Positions 11,789-21,926 of a stretch of DNA of 53,521 nucleotides are shown in pieces; positions within the stretch are counted from its first letter, which is position 1; each line of letters opens with the position of its first letter. Source of the stretch: Welwitschia mirabilis (taxonomy: Eukaryota > Gnetophyta > Gnetopsida > Welwitschiales). The notes beneath the pieces were generated by a model. The model worked only from the letters and a program-made list of their open reading frames with translations, was not told where the DNA came from and did not search any database. The stretch covers positions 200,652,654-200,706,174 of the forward strand of contig JBOZIK010000001.1 in the NCBI GenBank assembly GCA_051453625.1. The letters are read 5' to 3'. The position numbers were made by a program, and so were the translations under genes.

Positions 11789-13905
11789 ATGGAAGGGGTG
11801 CTATCTCTTAAACCTCTGCTCTTCGACGGAATAAACTATGCCTATTGGAAGATGAGGATGCAGGCATACTTATAGTCTTTTATGTTTCAAGTTTGGCAAA
11901 TCATAGAAGACGGATATTCTGAGCCTATAGAAATGATCACCGATACTGTAGGAAATACATTCACGACCAATCCTAGAAGGGACTAGGAAGATAAAGACAA
12001 GGCAACTTTCATAAATGATTTAAAGGCGAAAAATGTCCTCTACTCAGCCCTTACTATGGAGGATTTTAACTAGATAGCTAGATGCCAAAATGCAAAAGAG
12101 ACATGGAATGTCTTGGAGGAAACATATGAAGAAACCTCAGTTGTTAAGCAATAAAAGCTTTTATTTTGAANNNNNNNNNNNNNNNNNNNNNNNNNNNNNN
12201 NNNNNNNNNNNNNNNNNNNNNNNNNNNNNNNNNNNNNNNNNNNNNNNNNNNNNNNNNNNNNNNNNNNTGGAGATCTTCCAGAAGCTAAAGTGATTCAAAA
12301 CGTGGTTAGATCTTTAGAATACAGGCCAAAAACAATAATGGAAGAATCAAGAAATTTCAACACCATGAAAATTGAAGAATTTTAAAGTGCATTGATAGCT
12401 TATGAGATGAACCTAATCCAAGTCCTTGCCATGAAAGAAAATCCTATGGCACTTAAGGCAAGTGAAAGCTTAAGGCAAGCATCTAAAGTAAAAGCAAAAG
12501 AAGCATCAGATATAGATGATTCAGAAGAAGATGCTGATGAAGAGCTTCACGAAGGAAACACAAGAAGAAAGATCAGAAAAAGCCATCAAGATTTCAAGAC
12601 AAAGGCAAGTCCAAAGGTAAGTCTTCTTTTAATTCCTCCTTTTCTTTAAAGAGTAATATGTCTAGATTAGAATATTGGGTTTGTGGAGGACAAGAACATA
12701 TAGTCTCAAAATGTCCTAGCTCTAATAGAAAAAAGGACAACAGAAAGAACCTAGGAAGAAAAAATCATTCTTCACAGGTTGAGATGAAAATGAAGATTNN
12801 NNNNNNNNNNNNNNNNNNNNNNNNNNNNNNNNNNNNNNNNNNNNNNNNNNNNNNNNNNNNNNNNNNNNNNNNNNNNNNNNNNNNNNNNNNNNNNNNNNNN
12901 NNNNNNNNNNNNNNNNNNNNNNNNNNNNNNNNNNNNNNNNNNNNNNNNNNNNNNNNNNNNNNNNNNNNNNNNNNNNNNNNNNNNNNNNNNNNNNNNNNNN
13001 NNNNNNNNNNNNNNNNNNNNNNNNNNNNNNNNNNNNNNNNNNNNNNNNNNNNNNNNNNNNNNNNNNNNNNNNNNNNNNNNNNNNNNNNNNNNNNNNNNNN
13101 NNNNNNNNNNNNNNNNNNNNNNNNNNNNNNNNNNNNNNNNNNNNNNNNNNNNNNNNNNNNNNNNNNNNNNNNNNNNNNNNNNNNNNNNNNNNNNNNNNNN
13201 NNNNNNNNNNNNNNNNNNNNNNNNNNNNNNNNNNNNNNNNNNNNNNNNNNNNNNNNNNNNNNNNNNNNNNNNNNNNNNNNNNNNNNNNNNNNNNNNNNNN
13301 NNNNNNNNNNNNNNNNNNNNNNNNNNNNNNNNNNNNNNNNNNNNNNNNNNNNNNNNNNNNNNNNNNNNNNNNNNNNNNNNNNNNNNNNNNNNNNNNNNNN
13401 NNNNNNNNNNNNNNNNNNNNNNNNNNNNNNNNNNNNNNNNNNNNNNNNNNNNNNNNNNNNNNNNNNNNNNNNNNNNNNNNNNNNNNNNNNNNNNNNNNNN
13501 NNNNNNNNNNNNNNNNNNNNNNNNNNNNNNNNNNNNNNNNNNNNNNNNNNNNNNNNNNNNNNNNNNNNNNNNNNNNNNNNNNNNNNNNNNNNNNNNNNNN
13601 NNNNNNNNNNNNNAGAACCTAGGAAGAAAAAATCATTCTTCACAGGTTGAGATGAAAATGAAGATTCCATAGAAGTAGACACTTCAAATGATAAAAGATC
13701 TCATCCATCGTACATGGCCATTATCCATACTCCTAGTGACAATGAAGAGGAAGAAATTGAACAGAGATCGGAAAGCAAAGATGAATCAGATATGGGACTT
13801 CAAGAGAGGCATCAATTAATTATTGGAGAATTTATTAGATTAAAGGGAAGGAGACCTTCAAAATCATACTTGGACAATGCAGGAATGCAAATAATAAAAG
13901 TGGCT
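11789..13905 (+). pseudogene. Copia gag relic (element A)
   Basis: The start ATG at 11789 lies 39 bases after the primer site. The N-terminal block 'LFDGINYAYWKMRMQAYL' is the gag-polypeptide signature of plant copia. After a 97-N gap, 'VVRSLEYRPKTIMEESRNF' and 'TMKIEEF' match the usual UBN2-type gag. A zinc knuckle at about 12673-12714 reads YWVCGGQEHIVSKC, with the first Cys replaced by Tyr. An acidic region follows (13730-13800), then a second CCHC-like knuckle at about 14015-14060 (YYYCYKHGHHQFNY) with both outer Cys changed to Tyr. Stops are frequent. The 815-N gap inside it is spurious (see findings). Confidence 0.8.
12746..13666. other. Assembly gap with duplicated 53-bp flanks
   Basis: The 53 bases before the N run (12746-12798) are identical to the 53 bases after it (13614-13666), both starting AGAACCTAGGAAGAAAAAAT. 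The two contig ends therefore overlap, and the 815 Ns represent no real sequence. The annotated distance between gag and protease is inflated by about 870 bases. Confidence 0.9.
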
Positions 13906-14199
13906 TAGGAGACAATGAATCCTCCACAAGTACTTTAACATCATTATTTAACAAATGGAACTATAAGCTAAGGCATGAGCATGTTGATTACATAAGTAGT
14001 ATTACCTATTACTACTGTTACAAACATGGTCATCATCAATTTAATTATCCATTTTAGATTAGTAGTAGATACTATATTAATAGTGCCAAGAGGCTCAGGA
14101 AAATGATATCACGTTTTTTGTAGATAAAAACCAAAGAAGATATGGATTCCATAATCAAGGTTAGCACTCTTAGCTCAAATTGCATTATGTGCTGTGAAG

Positions 14200-15580
14200 A
14201 GACATGCATGATATGTTGACAGTGATTGCTTTAGACATATGACTAGTAACAAATCAAGCTTTACTTCCTTAGTTGAGAAAGACAAAGGAGTGGTCAGTTT
14301 TGGTGATAACACAAAAGTACTTAAGGTAAAAGATGTATTTTATGTTAAAGGTTTACATCACAATCTACTTAGTGTCAGTCAATTATGCGATGCTAATTTC
14401 TCTATAACTTTTACTAAAACTAATAGTGTCATAAAAGGATACAATTCAAACAAGGTTCCATTGGACTTAGAAAATCAAATGTATATGTTATTATTTTGTA
14501 AGATATTTTCCATAAAGAAACCAAGTGTTTGATAAGCACTACAGGTGATGCAAAGATGTGGTATAGAAAACTAGGGCATGTGAACAAGGATCTACTGAAG
14601 ACTCTATCATTAAAAGACATGGTAAGAGGACTTCCAAAATTACAAAATTTCAATGACCAGATTTTGTGAAGCTTGTCAAAAGGAAAGCAAATAAGTATAA
14701 GATTTGGTAAGAACAATTCTATTATTACTAAGTATCCATTACACCTTCTACATCTCAACATTGTTGGTCCATCTCCTATTGAATGTCTTAGAGACCAAAA
14801 ATATTATTTAACTATTATTGATGATTATTCTCATTTCACGTGGGTGGCCTTCCTTACACAAAAGGATGAGGCCTTTGACATGTTCCCTAAGTTGTGTATC
14901 AGGTTACAAAATCAAAAAGGATATAGAATCAAAATAATAAGGAGTGATAATATGGTATCAGGATCTTTTGTAAACATTCTGATGTCTTTTACCAAGTCTT
15001 AGTTCCAAGAATACTACAACAAAATAGGTAAAAAAATAACCAAGAGCTAAATTGAATGGCAAGAGCAATGATGCACGATCAACAAGGTCCTTATTATCTT
15101 TGGGCAGAAGCCATTAACTGTACTTGCTATGCTGCCAACAGAGTTCTGGTAAGGTGTTTTAAAAGTTCATATGAGCTCTGGTCTGGTGAGAATCCTTCAG
15201 TAAGTTATTTTCATGTTTTTAATTCTAAATGTTTCATGCTGAATGAGAAAGATGAGATTAGAAAATTTAACTCCAAAGTTTATGGTGGTATCTTTCTAGG
15301 TTATTCAATGGTTAGTAAAGGCTACTGAGTGTTCAACAAAAGAACATGAGTGGTAGAGGAAATTATTAATGTTAAAATTGATGATATTGACTGAAATTAT
15401 GTTTGTGTGTATGATGAATATATGTCCATTTAACCTAAACTAACTTCTAATAACCTAACATAATCAGATAGTAAAGAGAAGAAGGATCAATAATATGAAA
15501 GGAAAACATCATAAGAAGTGATTTGACTGAAAAAAAGTTATTCAACTAGCAACATTATTGATAGTCCTTATGGCAGTGTA
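14200..15580 (+). pseudogene. Copia protease-integrase relic (element A)
   Basis: The protease active site appears as YVDSDCFRHMTSN (14212-14250); the catalytic Asp-Ser-Gly is now Asp-Ser-Asp. Then come 'VFYVKGLHHNLLSVSQLCD', the GAG-pre-integrase 'WYRKLGHVNKDLLKTL' and 'CEACQK'. In the integrase core the first catalytic Asp is Asn (LHLNIVGP, 14757-14759), the second is kept (IIRSDN, 14946-14948), and the Glu region is lost. The C-terminal block is clear: 'YYLWAEAINCTCYAANRVLV', 'YELWSGENPSVSYFHVF', 'GIFLGYS'. The coding trail stops at 15580, where element C is inserted, and continues with RT at 23631. Confidence 0.85.
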
Positions 15581-15585
15581 TAAAC

Positions 15586-15821
15586 TGAAGGGTTTAAGGG
15601 AACCCTCAAGCCAGAAGCAAGACAGAAATGGAGCAGAGATCAATTAATAAATGCTGCTCATCTTTTTATTAGAGTGGAAGGGTTTAAATACCCTCAAAGT
15701 ATAATAAAAATAGATAGGATAGGGCAGTGGAAGAGGGAAATTAGGAGGGGGTTTTAACCACCACTTAATTATGGAAACGAGGAAGTTGTAGGATAGAGGC
15801 TGACTAGAAAAATATCTAACA
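15586..15821 (-). mobile_element. 3' LTR of gag-only copia element C
   Basis: It runs TGAAGGGTTTAAGGGAACCC to ...ATATCTAACA, with TG...CA ends, and matches 23338-23625. TAAAC (15581-15585) precedes it, and TAAAC (23626-23630) follows the partner LTR, a perfect 5-bp target duplication. A near-palindromic GTTTTAACCACC block is present. The element's sense strand is minus, shown by the primer site at 23324 and by the polypurine tract next to this LTR. Confidence 0.92.
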
Positions 15822-15833
15822 AACCCTCCCTTG
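15822..15833 (-). other. Polypurine tract of element C
   Basis: On the minus strand this reads CAAGGGAGGGTT, immediately upstream of the 3' LTR. That is the expected place and composition for the plus-strand primer of reverse transcription. Confidence 0.75.
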
Positions 15834-15940
15834 ATGTTAAATTTTATGTGAAATTTAACACCATAATTGATAAGAGATGGTTAAAATAAGCCTCCAACCT
15901 AGCTTAAGTAACTAGGAACATTCACCTAGAATAAAATGAA

Positions 15941-16079
15941 ATAGCTTGGGACAAAGTGGAACAACTTGGGTAAACTCAAGACAAAGTGAAATAACTCGAG
16001 ACAACTTGGGACAACTCGGGACAAACTGGGACAACTCGAGACAACTCGAGATAAAATGGAACAACTTGGGACAAAAGGA
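15941..16079. repeat. About 10-bp tandem repeat array in element C
   Basis: Imperfect units of about ten bases, of the type ACAACTCGGG, ACAACTTGGG or ACAACTCGAG, are repeated over roughly 140 bases, some lengthened by AAAGTGGA inserts. The array lies between the gag stop and the polypurine tract, in the element's 3' untranslated region. The 64-codon frame across it on the plus strand (15946-16140) is a by-product of the repeats. Confidence 0.8.
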
Positions 16080-16117
16080 ACTAGGAATAATTAGAAGCCA
16101 GAAAGAACTAAATCATC

Positions 16118-16871
16118 TTATGAAGTTGTTTCTTCTTTAGGTTCAGGTTCAGTTTTTATTTTGCCTATGAGAGCCTGTTTCTTCAGTTTTTCAGTGAGTA
16201 GATCTCTTGCTCGATCAAAATAGTTGATTACTTCATGTCCAATTCTTTTGCGATAGTAACAAGACCTGTTCTTATTTCTTTGTGATTTACCTTTGATATA
16301 GTCATCATTTTTTTATGTTCCATTTTCCTAAACTCTTCAAGAAGTGTGAAGATGATGCCTTCAAGTGAAAATGGAACCTTCTTCGATGTAAAGACAATGT
16401 GATCAAACTTGGATGGAAGACTGTTAAGTAAGATGGCTTTGGCATCACCATCATCCACTTTAGCAATGATAGAAGAAAGTAGTTAAAATTGATTGAAAGT
16501 AGTTAATATGTTCATCCATGCCTTTGTCTTCATCCATCTTTAAGCCATAAAGTTGATTCTTCAATATTTTCTTAGCCTCTTGACCACTTGCACCAAATAA
16601 ATGATTTAACTCTTTCCAGTTTTCCTTTGAAGACTTGGTCAAATCAAGATAATGTAAATAATTATCTTCAATTGCAAGGCTAATTAGAGATATAGTCCTT
16701 TGATCTTGCATTTCCCACTCCACAATTTTAGATGCATCTGTTGGTTTAGGTATTGTACCATTTACAACTTGCCATACACCTTTTTGAATTAATATTAGTT
16801 GCACCTTAATTTTCCAAGAATGAAAATTTTTACCATTATATTTTTCAATATCCTTTCCTAATTATGTTCAT
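16118..16871 (-). pseudogene. Copia gag relic (elements C/D)
   Basis: The start is ATG at 16871, with a one-base insertion just after it compared with the second copy at 21184. Gag N-terminal signatures follow: 'KYNGKNFHSWKIKVQLIL', 'KGVWQVVNGT', 'WKELNHLFGASG', 'MDEHINYFQSIL', then after a frameshift near 16459 'LLNSLPSKFDHIVF' and 'LLEEFRKME'. The zinc knuckle is degenerate (CYYRKRIGHEVINYF): one Cys is Arg and the last is Tyr. The ORF ends with a charged tail at 16118. No pol follows before the 3' LTR, so the element is non-autonomous. Confidence 0.85.
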
Positions 16872-16990
16872 TTTCTTTTTTCCTTGAGTTGGTAAATTTT
16901 TACCCTTTTAATCTTAGAATTTAAGGTTTAAGAATTAAGCCCCTTGAAAGAGTAACACTTATGTACCCCTCTACCTTGACTCTCCTCTCA
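16845..16990 (-). repeat. Gag-start/leader block, copy 1
   Basis: This block is homologous to 21156-21335 in the same orientation. It covers the gag start codon and about 120 bases of upstream leader ('AATTTAAGGTTTAAGAATTA', 'AAAGAGTAACACTTATG'). Copy 2 has about 36 more bases in the middle. The two copies imply two related elements or a rearrangement inside one. Confidence 0.8.
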
Positions 16991-17158
16991 CCTCACCACA
17001 CTTCAAAAAAATCTTTCTTTTATTATTGTTTTGATTTACAAATACAAATGCAATATAATGCCTTATAAAAGAATGTATTTTTTTTATGTTTTTTTTATTA
17101 TTCTATTTAAAATAATGATTTTTTTAAATTTCAAGTATTAAATAAATATGAAAAATTG

Positions 17159-17520
17159 GATGGGAGAATGTTGCATGCAATACTAGGATTACAAGTAGGA
17201 GAGAAACCTGTGAGGAAGTTTACTGGAAGAGTAGATTATGGTGGTTGCTTCTATGATTTTTACTTAGGTACTAAAATGTAGATAAATCTCTAGATAACAC
17301 AAATTCAAGCTGGTATCCCTGACATTCATTGGCACAGCTTGGACTGTGAACTTAATGATGACAAGAAACGACTCATATGCAGATACGAAAAATAGGTTGG
17401 CATTGTGATAAAGCCTATGAAAATTCCACTGCATCCATTAACTTTTATCACTAAGGCCCCATTGAGGATTTTAATTCCTTACTTGATAACACTTAGTCCC
17501 ATCACCTTGATGTAATAGAA
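17159..17520 (+). pseudogene. Unrecognised coding-like relic
   Basis: One plus-strand frame runs about 115 codons with three or four stops and a protein-like composition. It includes GLQVGEKPVRKFTGRVDYGG, 'CFYDFYLGTKM', 'AGIPDIHWHSLDCELNDDKK' and 'LHPLTFITKAP'. I do not recognise the family. It lies antisense inside the 5' leader of minus-strand element D, so it could be host-derived sequence or chance. Confidence 0.3.
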
Positions 17521-17922
17521 GATTAGCGCTACAAAGCTTTTTATCAAAAATGTTGACTATGTAGCACTGCTAAGTGAAACCACTTCGAGAACGAGTGGAC
17601 TAGTCTATGTTTCTTTTATTTTTCTATGTTTTTTATAGGTCTTATAGCTATAGTTTTAGCAAATTTACATGGGAGATGGTTGTCATTATTGAATTCTTAG
17701 AATGAAACTAACAAAGTAGTAGAGGCCATGCAAAACATTTCAGAAAAAGGCAAAGATTTAGAAAGATACAATTGATAATTTGAAGAAGCTTTTAATAGAC
17801 ACAACTTTCTATGTTTAGCAGGAGCAACCTCTAATCAAATCCTTCTTGGGCCTTAGCATACTTGCAATGTCAATATGAATTTCCTCTTCTGTGCAAAAGC
17901 CTTTCTTTTTCTCTAGGATTCC
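17521..17922 (-). other. 5' leader of element D
   Basis: On the minus strand this is untranslated leader between the primer site at 17923 and the gag start. No gene is seen in it. Confidence 0.5.
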
Positions 17923-18182
17923 ACTCTAATACCAATTGTAGGATTTAAAGACCCTAAAGTATAGATCAAGCCTAGAAACTGGGAGAAATTCCCAGGGATT
18001 ACAATGATTCAATCATGAATAATAGCTCTCTATTTCTTAAATGATCATTATTCAATGCAAGAATTTATAGCTTACTACATGATAAAAAAGAGATGAGATT
18101 AAGTAGTGGGAGAAATAATAGAAGAGGAATGAGGAAGAAATGAGGGAGTGGTTATAACCACTCCTATCAAATATTTCTAACA
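17923..18182 (-). mobile_element. LTR D with its primer-binding site
   Basis: The LTR (17937-18182) runs TGTAGGATTTAAAGACCC to ...ATATTTCTAACA. Next to it, on the minus strand, 17934-17923 reads TGGTATTAGAGT, a tRNA-iMet type primer site. Layout and end sequences resemble LTR C, including a GAGTGGTTATAACCACTC palindrome, but the sequences are well diverged, so D is a sister subfamily. Only this one LTR is present. Its element extends leftwards through the leader to the gag at 16871. Confidence 0.75.
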
Positions 18183-19729
18183 ATTCCTGTATGGTTTTAT
18201 GATGTTCTTAATATCTTTTTGGTTCATGCAAATCCGTTTACCTCTTATATGTCCTAAATGACTCCTGTATCTTTCACATGTTTAAAGTAAATCTTTTCTT
18301 ATGCATATCCTAGTTATAATTTATCTTGTTATGATTTATCTTTAAAGTTTAAGCTTGTTATGACCAAATCATGGGGCTTTAGGGGTGGGGCCACTTAAAG
18401 GGACTCCTATTGGCCATAGGAATGATCCAGTAGACAATGGGTAATTGACACCCCTTTGATGGGGCATACTATTCATACTGTTCATACTATTCATAATGTT
18501 CATACTGTTCATCAAACCTTTTCATAAGATCTGGATATTTTACCTTGACTTTTATTCGATTTGAGGTTTAGGTCAATTGATATTTTTGTGAATTCCTTCT
18601 TGTTCTCAAAACTCTTATCTTAAACCTTTCCATGGACCATACTAGGAACTGTGGAGGTATAGTTCTCATGCCATGCTTGCATGTGTAGGATCTAGTATGA
18701 GAATGACCTTTAGATGAATCAGTTGTTGCTGTTAAATAGAGAATTATTTTCATACTTGTTGTTTAAATTCAAGTATTTAGTGAAGTACCTTAGATGATCT
18801 AATAATGTGGTTAATGTATTCAAGTTTAATTATCGAAATGGGCATAAGAATGAGGAGGATTATTGGCCCTATATTGAAGAAAAGTCTTCTAAATGATTTG
18901 TGATCATTATTATCTTATTTACTTGGAGTTATGTACTTAAATGTCATGAGTATTCAATGTGCCTCCTGTTAATTATCATGAGAGATAAACTCCTTTTATT
19001 TTATGTCTGATTTGCACTATGTGAAGTTCTCTCTGGAGATTCATGTTATATTGAATAATGGATATTTTTGAAATTTTCCTTGCAAGTAAAATGTAATGAT
19101 TTTAGTACATATTTTCAAGGTTTACTTGAAGAACCTTAATGGAAATCTTGAATTTGTAGTTGTGTGTATTATTTCAAATGGCATCGAATGACAAAATTGC
19201 GATTGTAATTTTCTTGAATCATTATTTGATAAGTATGACTTGACAATGTAATTTTAAGCACCACTTGCAATCATTCTTGACAAATTATAGTTAAATTATA
19301 AGAAATAAATGGGAATTTCGTTAAGGTGTGTAGTGTTAATGACATTTTGGATCACTTAAATAGTAAGCCAAATANNNNNNNNNNGCAATATCCTATAAAC
19401 TTCGAAATTCTCATTCATAAATAAAATCTTAAGAAGAAATAATTATTAATGCTATTATAAATAAGCATTAAAATAACAGTCTTATTTGGCAAACTTAATA
19501 AGGAGGGGAGTTTTGTCAGTTTCAGATTATTATCTTCTAGTCCTACCGTTACGTCAACCATGCCAGTTGTAACGCTTTCAACTGCAGGCAAATGCTCCAG
19601 GTTCCCTAGCGTATTATTGCAAATCAAATACCTTCCACTCTCAAATTACTGTTATCCTTCTTCAGAATGCTTCAGTAATTCAATGGTAGTGTCGTGTTCC
19701 TCTCTTGAGTGATTTCAAGTCATTTTTTT
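18183..19729. other. Unassigned DNA between LTR D and CpG-rich block
   Basis: I see no coding trail. A 9-bp tandem array lies at 18465-18509, and a 10-N gap at 19375-19384. The short open frames at 18568-18753 and 19415-19627 (minus) have no recognisable motif. Confidence 0.4.
18465..18509. repeat. 9-bp microsatellite, five units
   Basis: Five head-to-tail units of CATACTRTT start at 18465, 18474, 18483, 18492 and 18501; the fourth has one change. Confidence 0.9.
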
Positions 19730-20480
19730 TTCTTCTCATAAGTAAACCGCTGTCCACCTCTTGATTCTCATCTCTCCCTGTTATTACGCTATCAGCTCCA
19801 AGGTAAGAAAAGCGGCCGTTTTGAAAAATTGATAATGTGCCAATGTTTCATCTCAGCATGGCTTTCTTTTCCGCGCATCTTTTCTTCCGCATCACTGATA
19901 AACCGTCGTTCCTCCCTCACGACTTCTCGGTGAGCTGCGGCCCCTTTTGTGAACATCCTTAGGCTTTCCCCCTCGGCGCTGTATCGCGTCTGTGAGCGTC
20001 TCTCAGCCGTGCGCGCGCCTTGCCTTCACAGCTCTTGTCTTTGCATTCCTCTGTGTTTGCTTCGCATCGAATGAGCGTCAGTGGCAAATAGAATGGTCAG
20101 TCGGAAGCAATTGATAATAAAGATTTATGCTATCCACATTGCTTGAGCAGAACGGAAGACGTTATGCGCTTGAAGGTAAAGGCAAATGTTATCCCAGCGC
20201 TAACCCAACGCCATTCTTTTACGCGCCGTTCGGGAGTGATGTAATAGCAGGAAGGGCATCATGGAAGTCAATTGATTACCTTTAGCCTTGTTTCAGGTCC
20301 TCTATTTCTACTTCGTTTTATTGGCTGTGTGTTAATAAGCCTCCTTCCCTCCAATCATTTCTGGTCCTTCGCTCTCAGTGTATACAGCAGTAAGAATTGC
20401 ATTTAGATCCTTACCTCTCCTGTGTGTCTTTGGTTGCACAAATTGTAATCAATTCCTCCATGTTCTTCGCTCTGTGTAGT
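19730..20480. other. CpG-rich gene-like segment
   Basis: This is the most CpG-dense stretch in the window, with runs such as GCGCGCGCC-like blocks, 'AGCGGCCG' and 'ACGCGCCGTTCGGG', in an otherwise CpG-poor, AT-rich background. It has pyrimidine-rich leader-like sequence, a splice-donor match (CAAGGTAAGA at about 19800), and an ATG in good context at 19858. It looks like a host promoter or 5' exon region. It lies inside element C and was presumably captured or brought in by another insertion. I cannot name the source gene. Confidence 0.5.
19858..19962 (+). CDS. Small ORF in the CpG-rich segment
   Basis: ATG in the context CAGCATGGC opens a 34-codon frame that begins MAFFSAHLFFRITDKPSFL and ends at TAG (19960-19962). 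A possible splice donor (TCGGTGAGC) occurs at about 19928, so this could be a short first exon. No homology is recognised, so it may equally be a non-coding 5' region. Confidence 0.25.
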   Translation: MAFFSAHLFFRITDKPSFLPHDFSVSCGPFCEHP

Positions 20481-20649
20481 CGACCGTTTTAGATAATGAC
20501 TTGAATGAGATCTTCCATTTCAAATTTGCTTTGTATCTTTGCCCTTCCATTCGTACTTGAGACAAAAGGATTCAAGGCGTTCACCATTTTGGGACTGCAT
20601 CTTTCTGCCTTTTTGTCGTTTGGTGTATTAAGTGTTTCCTTTCAAACTA

Positions 20650-20840
20650 GCAACTCTTGGTATAAGGGTTAGATTGTTGGAATGCAAATAGACAGGTTGT
20701 AGGTTCAACTCGGAACAGGATTGCCAAACCCCTTTTGAATGGTTAGATTAGTATATGGGTATAAATGTGCCCAACCCATGGCCATCTATTTATGTGTTTG
20801 ATTACATAACTATAATGAAGAGTTATTAAAATTCAAAACC
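20650..20840 (+). mobile_element. tRNA-derived SINE-like unit
   Basis: A pol III A-box-like TGGTATAAGGG starts at 20658 and a B-box-like GGTTCAACTC starts at 20702. The 44-base spacing between the starts is what a tRNA has. The surrounding stems do not fold as a clean tRNA, which suggests a tRNA-derived SINE head. The 3' end is not clear, and no target duplication or poly-A tail was seen. Confidence 0.45.
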
Positions 20841-21155
20841 TTAGAATAAAACTAGCTTAGATATTATATAGATATCTTTATATATATCTCTATAAGTTGG
20901 CCGAGATGAATCAATTTTTCCCGGATGAGGCTACAAGCATTAAGATGAATATATTTTCCTAAACATTAGTATTCATAAGAAACTAATTTAACTTTAGTTT
21001 TTACCTAAATTCAATATTTATTTTTGACTTTTAGTCAACTTTGACCATTGACCAANNNNNNNNNNNNNNNNNNNNNNNNNNNNNNNNNNNNNNNNNNNNN
21101 NNNNNNNNNNNNNNNNNNNNNNNNNNNNNNNNNNNNNNNNNNNNNNNNNNNNNNN

Positions 21156-21335
21156 TTTTCAATATCCTTTCCTATTGTGTTCATTTTCTCTTTTCCTCTT
21201 AAATTATCCTTCCAAGCAAATCAAGGCAGAAGCTGGTAAATTTTCATCTTTTTAAGCTTAGAATTTAAGGTTTAAGAATTAAGCCACTTGAAAGAGTAAC
21301 ACTTATGGACCCTCCTCTAGCTTGACTCTCCTCTT
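21156..21335 (-). pseudogene. Gag start and leader, copy 2 (element C)
   Basis: On the minus strand an ATG at 21184-21182 opens MNTIGKDIEK, the start of the same gag family as at 16871, without the one-base insertion of copy 1. The frame runs into a 100-N gap (21056-21155) after about ten codons. Upstream leader sequence is shared with 16860-16990. This copy lies on the PBS side of element C and is probably C's own gag start. Confidence 0.8.
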
Positions 21336-21926
21336 CTTTTTATAATATTAAAACTTTGAAGACTTGGATCATATACAATGGGCAATTTATGCCCTTTGTC
21401 TTAACCGCACCCCTCAAAAATAAATATTTTATTATTTTCTTTCTTTCTTTATAATAAGAGTTATTAAGACGAGAGGTAATAAAGGTACGACAAAAAAAAA
21501 GAAATCAGGTAATTCCAATGGCCTTGAAATGGGAAAATTAAGGTAATTTAAAAATAACAACCATCATTAAATGAGTAAGGAAAAAAAATGTAAGGTTTTA
21601 TTGCATTGGCTATAAAATCTTCCATGATTCGCCAGGTAAACAACAAGACCGATTTCACTCGACTTGGAAAGAGAGAAGGCAAGGATCTTTGAACTATAAC
21701 TAGTTCTTCAGATCATCAAGCTTCTGCAACCTATTCTCGTCAGATGTCGAAAGACCTAAACTCAAAGCAGAATATATTTCGGATTCAACAGACCTCAACT
21801 TAAAGCACACAACATTTCGGCTTCGACTTGCAGACGATTAACTCTTTAAGCCTCTTCGCATAACCCTGTAACACAGAGGACACTAAAAAACCAAAATTAG
21901 ACCCAAAATGAACTTTCACGCCTTCA
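21336..21926. other. Leader or captured sequence with promoter-like block
   Basis: From about 21600 the plus strand reads like a plant promoter and 5' UTR: TATAAAAT at 21611, then CpG-containing leader with 'CACTCGACTTGGAAAGAG'. It contains a 38-bp imperfect tandem repeat (21752-21789 and 21790-21827, AGACCTAAACTCAAAGC-type). A 933-N gap follows. No reading frame of length is present. Confidence 0.4.

Noticed and set aside
12658-13682. Long open frames on both strands (330 and 305 codons)
   Set aside because: They consist almost entirely of Ns from a spurious gap; only a short gag zinc-knuckle segment on the plus strand is real.
18465-18509. Regularly spaced short repeats resembling an array with spacers
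   Set aside because: The units are contiguous 9-mers without spacers: a microsatellite, not a CRISPR-like array.
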